DNA from: an uncultured Oscillibacter sp.
GTDB taxonomy: Bacteria; Bacillota; Clostridia; Oscillospirales; Oscillospiraceae
Assembly (NCBI RefSeq): GCF_910587525.1
Contig: NZ_CAJULS010000021.1
Span: 1-22,788 of the forward strand
DNA: 22,788 bases
Direction: 5' to 3'
Below are positions 14,148 to 21,910 of the stretch, piece by piece. The position numbers and the translations under genes are program-made. A model generated the notes under the pieces. It made no database searches. It was not told the DNA's origin and worked only from the letters and a program-made list of their open reading frames with translations. Within the stretch, counting starts at the first letter, position 1; every line of letters starts with the position of its first letter.

Positions 14148-15295
14148 CCAAGTACGAATTGAAGATGCCCCATGCGGTTTACAGCGGCGAGGACGCCCTG
14201 GGGCGGATTCCGGAGATTTTCGCGGCCAATGCCGTGAAGCGTCTGGTGGTCTTCACCGACAAGGGCATTGAGGGCGCGGGGCTTCTGGACTTCCCCATGG
14301 CTGAGGTCAAAAAGACCGGCGTGGAGACCGTGGTCCTGGACGACCTGCCGGCGGAGCCCAGCTACATGGAGGCCCAGAAGCTGGTGGACCAGTGCAAGGA
14401 GTGCGGCGCGGACTTCATCATGGCAGTGGGCGGCGGCAGCGTCATGGACACCGCCAAGCTCGCCAGCATCCTGATGACCGACGAATACGGCATCAAAGAG
14501 CTGCTGGACACCCCGGGCAGAGCCCGGAAGTGCATGAAGACCCTGATGATCCCCACCACCGCCGGCACCGGCTCCGAGGCCACCCCCAACGCTATCGTGG
14601 CCGTGCCTGAAAAGCAGCTGAAGGTGGGCATTGTCAACACGGAGATGATCGCGGACTATGTGATTTTGGACGCGGTGATGATTAAGAAACTGCCCCGGAA
14701 GATCGCCGCCGCCACCGGCGTGGACGCCCTGGCCCACGCCATCGAGTGCTACACCAGCAATAAGGCCAACCCCTTCAGCGATGTGTTCGCCCTCCAGGCC
14801 CTGGATATGATCTTGAACAACATCGAGCGGGCCTGCGACGACCCCGAGGCCATGGACGCCAAGAACACCATGCTTCTGGCCAGCTTCTACGCCGGCGTCG
14901 CCATCACCGCCTCCGGCACCACCGCTGTCCATGCCCTGAGCTATCCCCTGGGCGGCAAGTACCACATCGCCCACGGTGTGTCCAACGCCATCCTGCTGGC
15001 TCCCGTCATGCGGTTCAACGAGCCTGCCTGCCGTCCCCTGCTGGCCAAGGCCTATGACCGCTGCCTCCGGGGGGGCGCACAGACCGAGGAGGAGAAGAGC
15101 GCCGCCGTCATCGCCCGGCTGGAGGAGATCGTCAGGCACCTGGACATCCCCACCAGCCTCACCGAGTTCGGCGTGCCCCGCGAGGATTTGGAGGCCCTGG
15201 TGGCCTCCGGCATGGAGGTTACCCGCCTGCTGGTGAACAATATGCGTCAGGTCACCCCCAACGATGCCCGAAAGATCTATCAGGAAGTTCTCTGA
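14141..15295 (+). CDS. Iron-dependent alcohol dehydrogenase
   Basis: The 384-residue enzyme is a group III Fe-ADH. The NAD(P)-binding GGGSVMD is at 97-103 and PTTAGTGSE at 138-146. The four metal ligands are visible as Asp195 and His199 (GVDALAHAIE), His264 and His278. Length is typical. GAGGAGG lies inside the end of the kinase gene and the ATG overlaps its stop, so the two are coupled. Family members interconvert alcohols and aldehydes, so sequence alone does not give the substrate. In this operon I infer that it reduces a four-carbon aldehyde acid (2,3-dihydroxy-4-oxobutanoate) to threonate or erythronate; oxidation of a four-carbon hydroxy compound is the alternative. Confidence 0.92.
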   Translation: MLTKYELKMPHAVYSGEDALGRIPEIFAANAVKRLVVFTDKGIEGAGLLDFPMAEVKKTGVETVVLDDLPAEPSYMEAQKLVDQCKECGADFIMAVGGGSVMDTAKLASILMTDEYGIKELLDTPGRARKCMKTLMIPTTAGTGSEATPNAIVAVPEKQLKVGIVNTEMIADYVILDAVMIKKLPRKIAAATGVDALAHAIECYTSNKANPFSDVFALQALDMILNNIERACDDPEAMDAKNTMLLASFYAGVAITASGTTAVHALSYPLGGKYHIAHGVSNAILLAPVMRFNEPACRPLLAKAYDRCLRGGAQTEEEKSAAVIARLEEIVRHLDIPTSLTEFGVPREDLEALVASGMEVTRLLVNNMRQVTPNDARKIYQEVL

Positions 15296-15329
15296 ATCCG
15301 GCAGGAATTTATATAAGGAGCGTGCGAAC

Positions 15330-16235
15330 ATGAAGCAGGTTGAGATCAAAGGGATCATCCCACCGGTCGTCACCCCCATGAACCCCGCGGACGAAAGCGT
15401 CAACATCCCCGAGCTCCGCAACCAGATCGAGCGGCAGATCGCCGCCGGCGCCCACGGCATCTTCCCCTTTGGTACCAACGGCGAGGCATACATCCTCAGC
15501 ATGAAGGAGAAGGAGGAGATTCTGGAGGCCACTGTGGACCAGGTGAAGGGCCGTATCCCCGTCTATGCCGGCACCGGCTGCATCTCCACCCGGGACACCG
15601 TGTACCTCAGCAAGCGGGCCGAGGAGATGGGCGCGGACGCGCTGTCCATCATCACCCCCAGCTTTGCCGCCGCCAGCCAAAAGGAGCTGTACGACCACTA
15701 CTGCGAGATAGCCAGGCATGTGAACATCCCCATCGTGCTCTACAACATCCCCGCCCGCACCGGCAATAAGCTACTGCCGGAGACCGTGGCCAAGCTCGCC
15801 CGTGACGTGGACGTCATCATGGGCGCCAAGGACTCCAGCGGCGACCTGGACAACCTCAAGGCGTACATTGAGCTCACCCGGGACGCCGGAAAGGACTTCG
15901 CCGTCCTGGCCGGTAACGACGGAAACATTCTCCCCTGCCTCAAGGCCGGCGGCGCCGGCGGCGTGGCGGGCCGGGCCAACCTGTGGCCCAGGACCATCGC
16001 CTCCATTTACGATTACTTCGTCTCCGGCGACTTGGAAAAGGCCCAGAAGGCCCAGGACTCCATTGTGGCCCTCCAGCGGGTGTTCAAGTTCGGCAATCCC
16101 AACACCATCATCAAAAAGGGCGTGGCCATGATGGGCTACCCCGTGGGCGACTGCCGCAGGCCCTTCAACTACCTCTGCGACGAGGGGATTGAGGAGCTGA
16201 AAAAGGTTTTGGAAGAGACCAAAGACCTCGGCTGA
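15330..16235 (+). CDS. DapA-superfamily aldolase (2-keto-3-deoxy acid lyase candidate)
   Basis: The 301-residue TIM barrel belongs to the DHDPS/N-acetylneuraminate lyase superfamily of pyruvate Schiff-base enzymes. Lys167 (MGAKDSSGD) is the expected Schiff-base lysine, Tyr138 (VLYNIPARTG) the catalytic tyrosine, and FGTNGEAY (47-54) the pyruvate-carboxylate loop. Arg143 keeps the position that in DapA binds the carboxylate of aspartate semialdehyde, whereas sialic acid lyases lack it. The DapA tyrosine pair (YYN) is replaced by Ser111-Phe112, so lysine biosynthesis is unlikely. I infer cleavage of a 2-keto-3-deoxy diacid. AAGGAG precedes the ATG at 15330; an extension to 15264 would overlap the previous gene. 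Confidence 0.9.
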   Translation: MKQVEIKGIIPPVVTPMNPADESVNIPELRNQIERQIAAGAHGIFPFGTNGEAYILSMKEKEEILEATVDQVKGRIPVYAGTGCISTRDTVYLSKRAEEMGADALSIITPSFAAASQKELYDHYCEIARHVNIPIVLYNIPARTGNKLLPETVAKLARDVDVIMGAKDSSGDLDNLKAYIELTRDAGKDFAVLAGNDGNILPCLKAGGAGGVAGRANLWPRTIASIYDYFVSGDLEKAQKAQDSIVALQRVFKFGNPNTIIKKGVAMMGYPVGDCRRPFNYLCDEGIEELKKVLEETKDLG

Positions 16236-16258
16236 CAACATATTAAGGAGGAGTACAT

Positions 16259-17338
16259 ATGAACAAGCCAATCTTAGGCATCACTATGGGAGATCCCTTC
16301 GGCAATGGCCCGGAGATTACCGTCAAGGCCCTGGCGGACAAGACGGTCTATGACCGCTGCCGTCCCCTGGTCATCGGCGACGTCACCGCCATGGAGTACG
16401 CCGCCAAGGCCGCCAAGAGGGTCTCCGGCATTGATATGAAAGTCCGGGCCATCAAGGCCGTCGGCGAGGCCAATTACGAGTACGGCGTGATCGACGTGTA
16501 TGACATGGGGATTGTGAAGGTGTCCGATATCCCCGGCGACCCCGGGAACCCCAAGCCCTTCGGCCTGGGTGCAACGGCCCTGGGCGGCGAGGCGGCCTTC
16601 CAGTACGTGAAGAAGGTTATCGAGCTGGCCATGAACGGCGAGGTGGACGCCACCATCACCAACGCCCTGAGCAAGGAAGCCATCAACATGGCGGACCACC
16701 ATTACAGCGGCCACACCGAGATCTACGCCGACTACACGAATACCTCCAAGTACACCATGATGCTGGCCCACGAGGAGCTCCGGGTGGTCCACGTCTCCAC
16801 CCATGTATCCCTCCGGGAGGCCTGCGACCGGGTGAAGAAGGACCGGGTCCTAGATGTCATCCGCATCGCCAACGCCGGCTGCAAGGCCATCGGCATCAAG
16901 GAGCCCAAGATCGCCGTGGCCGGCCTGAACCCCCACTGCGGCGAGAACGGCATGTTTGGCCGGGAGGAGATCGAGGAGATCCAGCCCGCCATCGACGCAG
17001 CCATGGCCGAGGGCATCATCATCCCCGAGAAGAAGCCCACCCCGCCGGACACCGTCTTCTCCAAGGCGTTGGGCGGCTGGTACGACATCGTGGTGGTCAT
17101 GTACCACGACCAGGGCCACATTCCCCTGAAGGTCAAGGGCTTTGTCTACAACAGGGCCGAGGGCCACTGGGACGCTGTGGCCGGCGTGAACGTCACGTTG
17201 GGCCTGCCCATCATCCGGGCCAGCGTGGACCACGGCACCGGCTTCGGCCACGCCGGCGACGGCCACGCCAACGAGCTCAGCCTGGTCAACGCCATGGACT
17301 ACGGCATCCGCATGGCCAACGCCAAGGCGGAGGGCTGA
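16259..17338 (+). CDS. PdxA2-type 4-phospho-D-threonate / 4-phospho-D-erythronate dehydrogenase
   Basis: The 359-residue protein is a PdxA-family NAD-dependent oxidative decarboxylase. It has GITMGDPFGNGPEI (7-20), NALSKEAINMA (135-145), YSGHTE with a metal-ligand His152, AGLNPHCGENGMFGREEIE (221-239), MYHDQGHIPLK with His283, and NVTLGLPIIRASVDHGTGF (311-329). Vitamin B6 PdxA shares the fold. Beside a DUF1537 kinase, the known role is PdxA2: 4-phospho-D-threonate or -erythronate to DHAP plus CO2. The third PdxA metal histidine (H211 in E. coli) is not conserved by eye alignment, which may mark the PdxA2 group. AAGGAGG precedes the ATG. Confidence 0.92.
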   Translation: MNKPILGITMGDPFGNGPEITVKALADKTVYDRCRPLVIGDVTAMEYAAKAAKRVSGIDMKVRAIKAVGEANYEYGVIDVYDMGIVKVSDIPGDPGNPKPFGLGATALGGEAAFQYVKKVIELAMNGEVDATITNALSKEAINMADHHYSGHTEIYADYTNTSKYTMMLAHEELRVVHVSTHVSLREACDRVKKDRVLDVIRIANAGCKAIGIKEPKIAVAGLNPHCGENGMFGREEIEEIQPAIDAAMAEGIIIPEKKPTPPDTVFSKALGGWYDIVVVMYHDQGHIPLKVKGFVYNRAEGHWDAVAGVNVTLGLPIIRASVDHGTGFGHAGDGHANELSLVNAMDYGIRMANAKAEG

Positions 17339-17357
17339 TCCCCTACTCTATCTTTGA

Positions 17358-17370
17358 CCGGCCCTGCCGG
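17358..17370 (+). other. Small intercistronic hairpin before the TAXI gene
   Basis: CCGGC-CCT-GCCGG sits 20 bases after the pdxA2-type stop and has no T tract. Together with the larger hairpin at 18558-18601 it brackets the binding-protein message and may protect it from exonucleases. Confidence 0.35.
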
Positions 17371-17409
17371 AGAAGAATAGCCACCAAAAATTTGAAAGGA
17401 AGAAACACC

Positions 17410-18507
17410 ATGAAAAAAGTATTTGCTCTGATCCTGACCCTGGCGATGGTGCTGAGCCTGGCCGCCTGCGGCGGCAATGACCAGCCCGCCAACAACGACA
17501 CCCCCGCCAACAACGGCACCCCCGCCAATACCGACGCTTCCGCCCCCAGCGGCGAGCAGAGCACCGAGATCTCCGGCAATGTGGACCTGACCTTCGCGGC
17601 TCAGGAGGTGGGCACCGCGGCCTATAACTACGCCGCCGCCATCCAGACCGCCATTGTGAAGGAGATCCCCGGCGCCAACATCAGCATCACCACCACCTCT
17701 CCCGGCGGCGTGGGCGCGCCCGTCATCGTCAACGGCGGCGCTCAGTGCGACATTGTCATGTCCAACTCCGCCCCCGCCAAGTGGAGCATGGATGAGGGCA
17801 TCCTGGGCAACGCCCCCACCCCCGACATTTGCGCCATTGCCGGCGGCCTGGGCCATGACTTCGTCAACGTCATGTTCACCCAGAAGTTTGTGGACGCCAC
17901 CGGCATCACCACCGTGGAGGACCTGGTGGCCCAGAAGTATCCCGTAAAGCTGGTTATCAAGACCAACGGCACCTTCGGCGAGCTGGCCGCTGAGAAGGTT
18001 TTCGAGGCGTGCGGCGTAACGTTGGAGGATGTTGCCTCCTGGGGCGGCGTGGTTGAGAAGACCGGCGGCGACGCCATCAAGAGCGGCCTGCAGGACGACC
18101 TGTACGATATGACCATCGACCACATCGGCGCCGGCCAGGCCAACACCTCCGAGCTGTGCCTGACCCACGATATGTACGACGTGCAGCTGGGCGAGGAGAC
18201 CATGGCCAAGATGGTGGAGATGGGCTATGACTATGTTACCGTCGACGCCAACACCTGGAACGGCCAGACCGAGGAGATCAAGACCGTGGGCTCCCAGCAG
18301 GTAATTCTGGTGCCCACCAGCCTGGACTACGCCGTGGCCTACCACATGGCCAAGGCCGTGTGCGAGAACAAGGCCGACCTCGCCAGCGCCGTGGCCGCCA
18401 TGAGCTACTTTGATCCCGAGACCGCCGGCACCCTGACGCTCACCGGCGTGCCCCTGCATCCCGGCGCCGCCGCCTACTATGAGGAGATGGGCTACGCCCA
18501 CGGCTGA
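17410..18507 (+). CDS. TAXI-family TRAP transporter solute-binding lipoprotein
   Basis: The 365-residue protein has a lipoprotein signal (KKVFALILTLAMVLSLAAC, cleavage before Cys20). A low-complexity tether follows with repeated PANND/PANNG/PANTD units (about 25-40). The TAXI-type periplasmic-binding fold begins at FAAQEVGTAAYNYAAAIQTAIV. TAXI receptors deliver carboxylic-acid solutes to fused TRAP permeases, and a permease follows. The ATG at 17410 follows AAAGGAAG; an in-frame ATG 6 codons earlier overlaps this binding site and is rejected. The strong C-ending codon bias suggests high expression. Confidence 0.92.
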   Translation: MKKVFALILTLAMVLSLAACGGNDQPANNDTPANNGTPANTDASAPSGEQSTEISGNVDLTFAAQEVGTAAYNYAAAIQTAIVKEIPGANISITTTSPGGVGAPVIVNGGAQCDIVMSNSAPAKWSMDEGILGNAPTPDICAIAGGLGHDFVNVMFTQKFVDATGITTVEDLVAQKYPVKLVIKTNGTFGELAAEKVFEACGVTLEDVASWGGVVEKTGGDAIKSGLQDDLYDMTIDHIGAGQANTSELCLTHDMYDVQLGEETMAKMVEMGYDYVTVDANTWNGQTEEIKTVGSQQVILVPTSLDYAVAYHMAKAVCENKADLASAVAAMSYFDPETAGTLTLTGVPLHPGAAAYYEEMGYAHG

Positions 18508-18557
18508 TTCCGGCATACATAGCGTACGGGCCTGAGAGGCCCTGACACGAAAACCCA

Positions 18558-18601
18558 GGGTCCGCCGGGGAACGAGGGCTTCCCCGTCCCCCGGCGGACC
18601 C
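18558..18601 (+). other. Strong intercistronic hairpin between TAXI and TRAP permease genes
   Basis: GGGTCCGCCGGGG (18558-18570) pairs perfectly with 18589-18601 over 13 bp around an 18-base loop. No T tract follows, so it is more likely an mRNA-stabilising or polarity element than a full terminator. A smaller GGGCCT-GAG-AGGCCC hairpin precedes it at about 18528-18542. Confidence 0.6.
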
Positions 18602-18644
18602 GTTCCACACCATCCACGTACACCTGAGGAGGGGTATCGAAATA

Positions 18645-20627
18645 ATGGGAAAGAAACTTGAATGGAGGCAGATGGCGGCGATTGCGCTGACAGTGGTGTT
18701 TTTTCTGTTCCAGATGTATCTGGCACTGATCAAGCAGCTTCCCACCCTGCTGCAGGCGCCCATGCACCTGCTCTTTGCCCTGGCACTGGTCTATCTCTAT
18801 AATCCGCCTGATAAGAAGTACCGCAAAAAGCTCCAGAAGGAAAAGGGCGGCGCTGTCACCGAACAGGAGCTGAACAGGTTCGCCTGGTCCCGCTGGATTG
18901 ACCTCGCTGTGGCGGTCTGCATCGTCTTCCAGGTCTACTACATCATAACCCGCTACCAGTCTCTAGTGGACCACGTGCTGTTTATCAGCCCTGTGGACGC
19001 CGTTGACATCGCCTTCATGGTCATTACCGTGGTGCTGCTGCTGGAGGCCGTGCGCCGTACCCTGGGCGGCATTCTCTTCGGCTTCATCCTGCTGTTCATT
19101 GTCTACGCCTGGACGGCCCAGTATCTGCCGGGCATCCTCTACACCCGGGGCAAGCCCGTGGCCGCCATGCTCAAGCAGTTTGCCGAGGGCATGACCATGA
19201 GCACCTCCGGCATCTTCGGTTCTCCGCTCCAGACGTCGGCCAACAGCCTGTTCTACTTCATCGTCTTCGGCGCCTTCTTCTCCGCCTTCGGCGGCGGCCA
19301 GCTGCTGATTGACATCGGCATGAAGGCCTCCAACAAGGGCTCCGGCGGACCGGCCAAGGCCGCCGTCATCTCCTCCGGCCTCATGGGCATGATCTCCGGC
19401 TCCGCCGTGGCCAACGTGGCCACCACCGGCGTTATGACCATTCCTATGATGAAGAAGGTGGGCTACGAGCCCGAAGAGGCCGGCGCCATCGAGGCCGTGG
19501 CCTCCACCGGCGGACAGGTCATGCCTCCCATCATGGGCGTGGGCGCCTTCATCATGGCCGAGATGCTGGGCATCTCCTACGGCCGCGTGGCCACCGCCGC
19601 CATTATCCCCGCCGTGGCCTACTACTTCGCCGTGTTCGTCCTGGTGGACCGGCTGGCCGCCAAACGGGCCAGCCGCCTGGACGGTAAGGCCGACACCACC
19701 ATCAAGGTGGAGCGGAAGATCCTCCCCCGCCTGTACCTGCTGCTGCCCGCCCTGATCCTGGTGGTATTCATCGTCCGGGGTGCCTCGCTGATGCGGGCCG
19801 GCACCATGGGTATCTTCTCCTGCCTGGTCTGTGATGTCATCAGTTACTTCGTGGGCGAGAAGAAGGACTTCGTGGGCCTCAAAGGCATCTGGGAGTGCTG
19901 CATGGACGGCGCCAAGCAGGCCGCTGAGATCGCCATCCCCACTGCCGCCTGCGGCATCATCATCAACGTGGTCACCGGCCAGACGGCCCTGGCCACCAAC
20001 CTCTCCGCCGTTATCAGCGGCCTGGGCACGGATATGCTGTTTGTGGCATTGCTGATCGGCATGGTGGGCTGCATGCTGCTGGGCATGGCCCTGCCCACTG
20101 TGGCGGCATATCTTGTGGGCGTCATCCTGTTTGTGCCCTGCATCCGTCCCATCCTCATCGCCAGCGGCATGGCCGATGCCACCGCCAACCTCTGTGCCAA
20201 CATGTTCGTGTTCTACTACGGCATCATGGCCCAGATTACCCCGCCTGTGTGCGTGGCTTCTTACACCGCCGCCGGCATCGCTGACGGCAACGCCATGAAG
20301 ACCGGCATCAAGGGCTTCCTGTTCTCCATGGTGGGCTTTATGGTGCCTTTCGTGTTCGTGTATAACCCCGCCATTCTGCTGGAGGGCACCATGGTGGAGA
20401 TCATCCTGGGCGCGGCCATGCTGCTGGTGGGCACCTTCTTCCTGGCCACCGTGGTCTCCGGCTACTTCAGCATGGACCTGAGTGTGGTGGAGCGGGTGCT
20501 GCTGTTTGTGGCGGCCATCTGCCTCATCAGCCCCGAGATCATCACCTCCATTGTCGGTATCGTCCTGGGCGTAGTGCTCCTGATTCTGAACACCGCCCGG
20601 AAGAAAAAAGCTGTGACGGCCGCCTGA
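18645..20627 (+). CDS. Fused TRAP transporter permease (DctQ-DctM type)
   Basis: The 660-residue membrane protein is the 4TM/12TM fused permease that partners TAXI receptors. A small-subunit-like first part (about residues 1-170) has 4-5 membrane segments, including ALTVVFFLFQMYLALI and WIDLAVAVCIVFQVYYI. The large DctM part contains FYFIVFGAFFSAFGGGQLLIDIGM, the SGLMGMISGSAVANVATTGVMTIP loop (about 245-268), ASTGGQVMPPIMGVGAF, and a repeat of this fold in its second half (LGMALPTVAAYLVGV). Such carriers use a sodium gradient to import acids. GAGGAGGGG precedes the ATG. A strong terminator-like hairpin follows its stop. Confidence 0.95.
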   Translation: MGKKLEWRQMAAIALTVVFFLFQMYLALIKQLPTLLQAPMHLLFALALVYLYNPPDKKYRKKLQKEKGGAVTEQELNRFAWSRWIDLAVAVCIVFQVYYIITRYQSLVDHVLFISPVDAVDIAFMVITVVLLLEAVRRTLGGILFGFILLFIVYAWTAQYLPGILYTRGKPVAAMLKQFAEGMTMSTSGIFGSPLQTSANSLFYFIVFGAFFSAFGGGQLLIDIGMKASNKGSGGPAKAAVISSGLMGMISGSAVANVATTGVMTIPMMKKVGYEPEEAGAIEAVASTGGQVMPPIMGVGAFIMAEMLGISYGRVATAAIIPAVAYYFAVFVLVDRLAAKRASRLDGKADTTIKVERKILPRLYLLLPALILVVFIVRGASLMRAGTMGIFSCLVCDVISYFVGEKKDFVGLKGIWECCMDGAKQAAEIAIPTAACGIIINVVTGQTALATNLSAVISGLGTDMLFVALLIGMVGCMLLGMALPTVAAYLVGVILFVPCIRPILIASGMADATANLCANMFVFYYGIMAQITPPVCVASYTAAGIADGNAMKTGIKGFLFSMVGFMVPFVFVYNPAILLEGTMVEIILGAAMLLVGTFFLATVVSGYFSMDLSVVERVLLFVAAICLISPEIITSIVGIVLGVVLLILNTARKKKAVTAA

Positions 20628-20668
20628 CCCCGATGTGCGCGAAATGATCCGCATCCCCCTGCGAAACC

Positions 20669-20707
20669 GGCGGGCGGAACGGCCCGTGGCCGTTCCGCCC
20701 GCCTTTT
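20669..20707 (+). terminator. Terminator-like hairpin between the TRAP permease and the sialidase-fold gene
   Basis: A 16-bp perfect stem (20669-20684 with 20688-20703) closes on a CGT loop and is followed by TTTTCC. It would reduce expression of the two downstream genes. No clear promoter lies between it and the next start codon, so partial read-through is the likely route. Confidence 0.7.
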
Positions 20708-20737
20708 CCTCAGAATTCAACAAGAAAGGCTGATTGT

Positions 20738-21898
20738 ATGAGCTATCCTGTTCTGCCCGGACTGACCACTGACGGCGTGCTCTACCAAAATTTGGAGATG
20801 GGCACCGTGGAGGCTGTCATCCCCCCCGGCGTCCACCCCACCTGCCACTCCCCCGCCACTCTGGAGCTCCCCAACGGAGACCTTCTGTGCTGCTGGTTTG
20901 CCGGCACCTATGAGGGCAGTGCCGACGTCCACATTGTTTGCGCCCGCCTGCCCAAGGGAGCGGACCGCTGGACAGAGCCCGTGGACATCTCCGGCGACCC
21001 GGAGCGCAGCGAACAGAATCCCTCTTTGTTCTACGGCCCTGACAATGCTGTCTGGGCCATGTACACCGCCCAGAAGGACCGGCAGGCGGGGAAGGACAAC
21101 ATGCAGTTCACCTCCCAGGTCCGCCTCCAGAAAAGCGCTGACGGCGGATTGACCTGGGGTCCCTACGAGACCGTCTTCCCCCGGGAGGGCACCTTCTGCC
21201 GCCAGGCCATCCAAGTGCTGTCCAACGGCCGGTGGATCTTCGCCAACTGGCTGTGCACCGACTCCGTGGACGGCCTCTCCGGCGATCCCACCGCCTTCCA
21301 GATCTCCGGCGACCAGGGAAAGACCTGGCGCCAGGTGGATATGCCGGGGAGCAACGGAAGGGTCCACGCCAACGTGGTGGAGCTGGAGAACGGGCATCTT
21401 GCGGCTTTCATGCGGGACCGTGAGGCGGCCAATATCTACCGCAGCGAGTCTTTCGACTGGGGTGACAGCTGGTCTGAGCCCAAGCCCACGCCTCTGCCCA
21501 ACAACAACTCCAGTATCAGCGCCATCAGGCTCCGGAGCGGGCGGATCGCCATCGCCTGCAACCCCACCTGCACGCCGGAGCCCACCCCCGGCAAGGCGGC
21601 CTGGCCCGGCCTGCGGTGCCCCGTGGCCGTGGCCCTCAGCGAGGACGGCGGCCTGACCTTCCCCATGATCCGCTGGATGGAGCGGGGTGAGGGCTTCATG
21701 GGCGACGAGAACAGGACCAACAACAAGCAGTACGAGTACCCCCACATCATGCAGAGCGCCGATGGCCGCATCCACCTGACCTACGCCGCCTTCACCCGCA
21801 AGGCCATCAAGTATGTCAGCTTCACCGAGGAGGACGTCATGGGGGCCAAGCGGGAGACCGTGGGCCTCTACAACCCCACCGCGGCTCAGTCCAGATGA
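20738..21898 (+). CDS. Sialidase-fold (BNR/Asp-box) glycoside hydrolase-like protein
   Basis: The 386-residue protein is a six-bladed beta-propeller of the BNR_2/sialidase superfamily. Four Asp-boxes are visible: SADGGLTW (133-140), SGDQGKTW (190-197), SFDWGDSW (238-245) and SEDGGLTF (301-308). Family landmarks are HPTCHSPATLELPNGDLLCCWFAG, EQNPSLFYG, FMRDREAANIYRS, and YEYPHIM (333-339) before HLTYAAFTRKAIKYV. No signal peptide or membrane segment is visible, so it should act in the cytosol on imported material. Sialidases cleave alpha-ketosides of 2-keto-3-deoxy acids, which suits the nearby aldolase. True sialic acid use is doubtful because ManNAc-pathway genes are absent here. RBS AGAAAGG. 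Confidence 0.85.
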   Translation: MSYPVLPGLTTDGVLYQNLEMGTVEAVIPPGVHPTCHSPATLELPNGDLLCCWFAGTYEGSADVHIVCARLPKGADRWTEPVDISGDPERSEQNPSLFYGPDNAVWAMYTAQKDRQAGKDNMQFTSQVRLQKSADGGLTWGPYETVFPREGTFCRQAIQVLSNGRWIFANWLCTDSVDGLSGDPTAFQISGDQGKTWRQVDMPGSNGRVHANVVELENGHLAAFMRDREAANIYRSESFDWGDSWSEPKPTPLPNNNSSISAIRLRSGRIAIACNPTCTPEPTPGKAAWPGLRCPVAVALSEDGGLTFPMIRWMERGEGFMGDENRTNNKQYEYPHIMQSADGRIHLTYAAFTRKAIKYVSFTEEDVMGAKRETVGLYNPTAAQSR

Positions 21899-21910
21899 GG
21901 GGAGCCGGTC

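Noticed and set aside
15330..16235. Calling the aldolase dapA (lysine synthesis) or nanA (sialate lyase)
   Set aside because: The DapA tyrosine pair is missing, NanA lacks the retained Arg, and the neighbours belong to acid-sugar breakdown.
16259..17338. Vitamin B6 gene pdxA
   Set aside because: It sits beside a DUF1537 kinase with no other pyridoxine genes, which is the PdxA2 setting.
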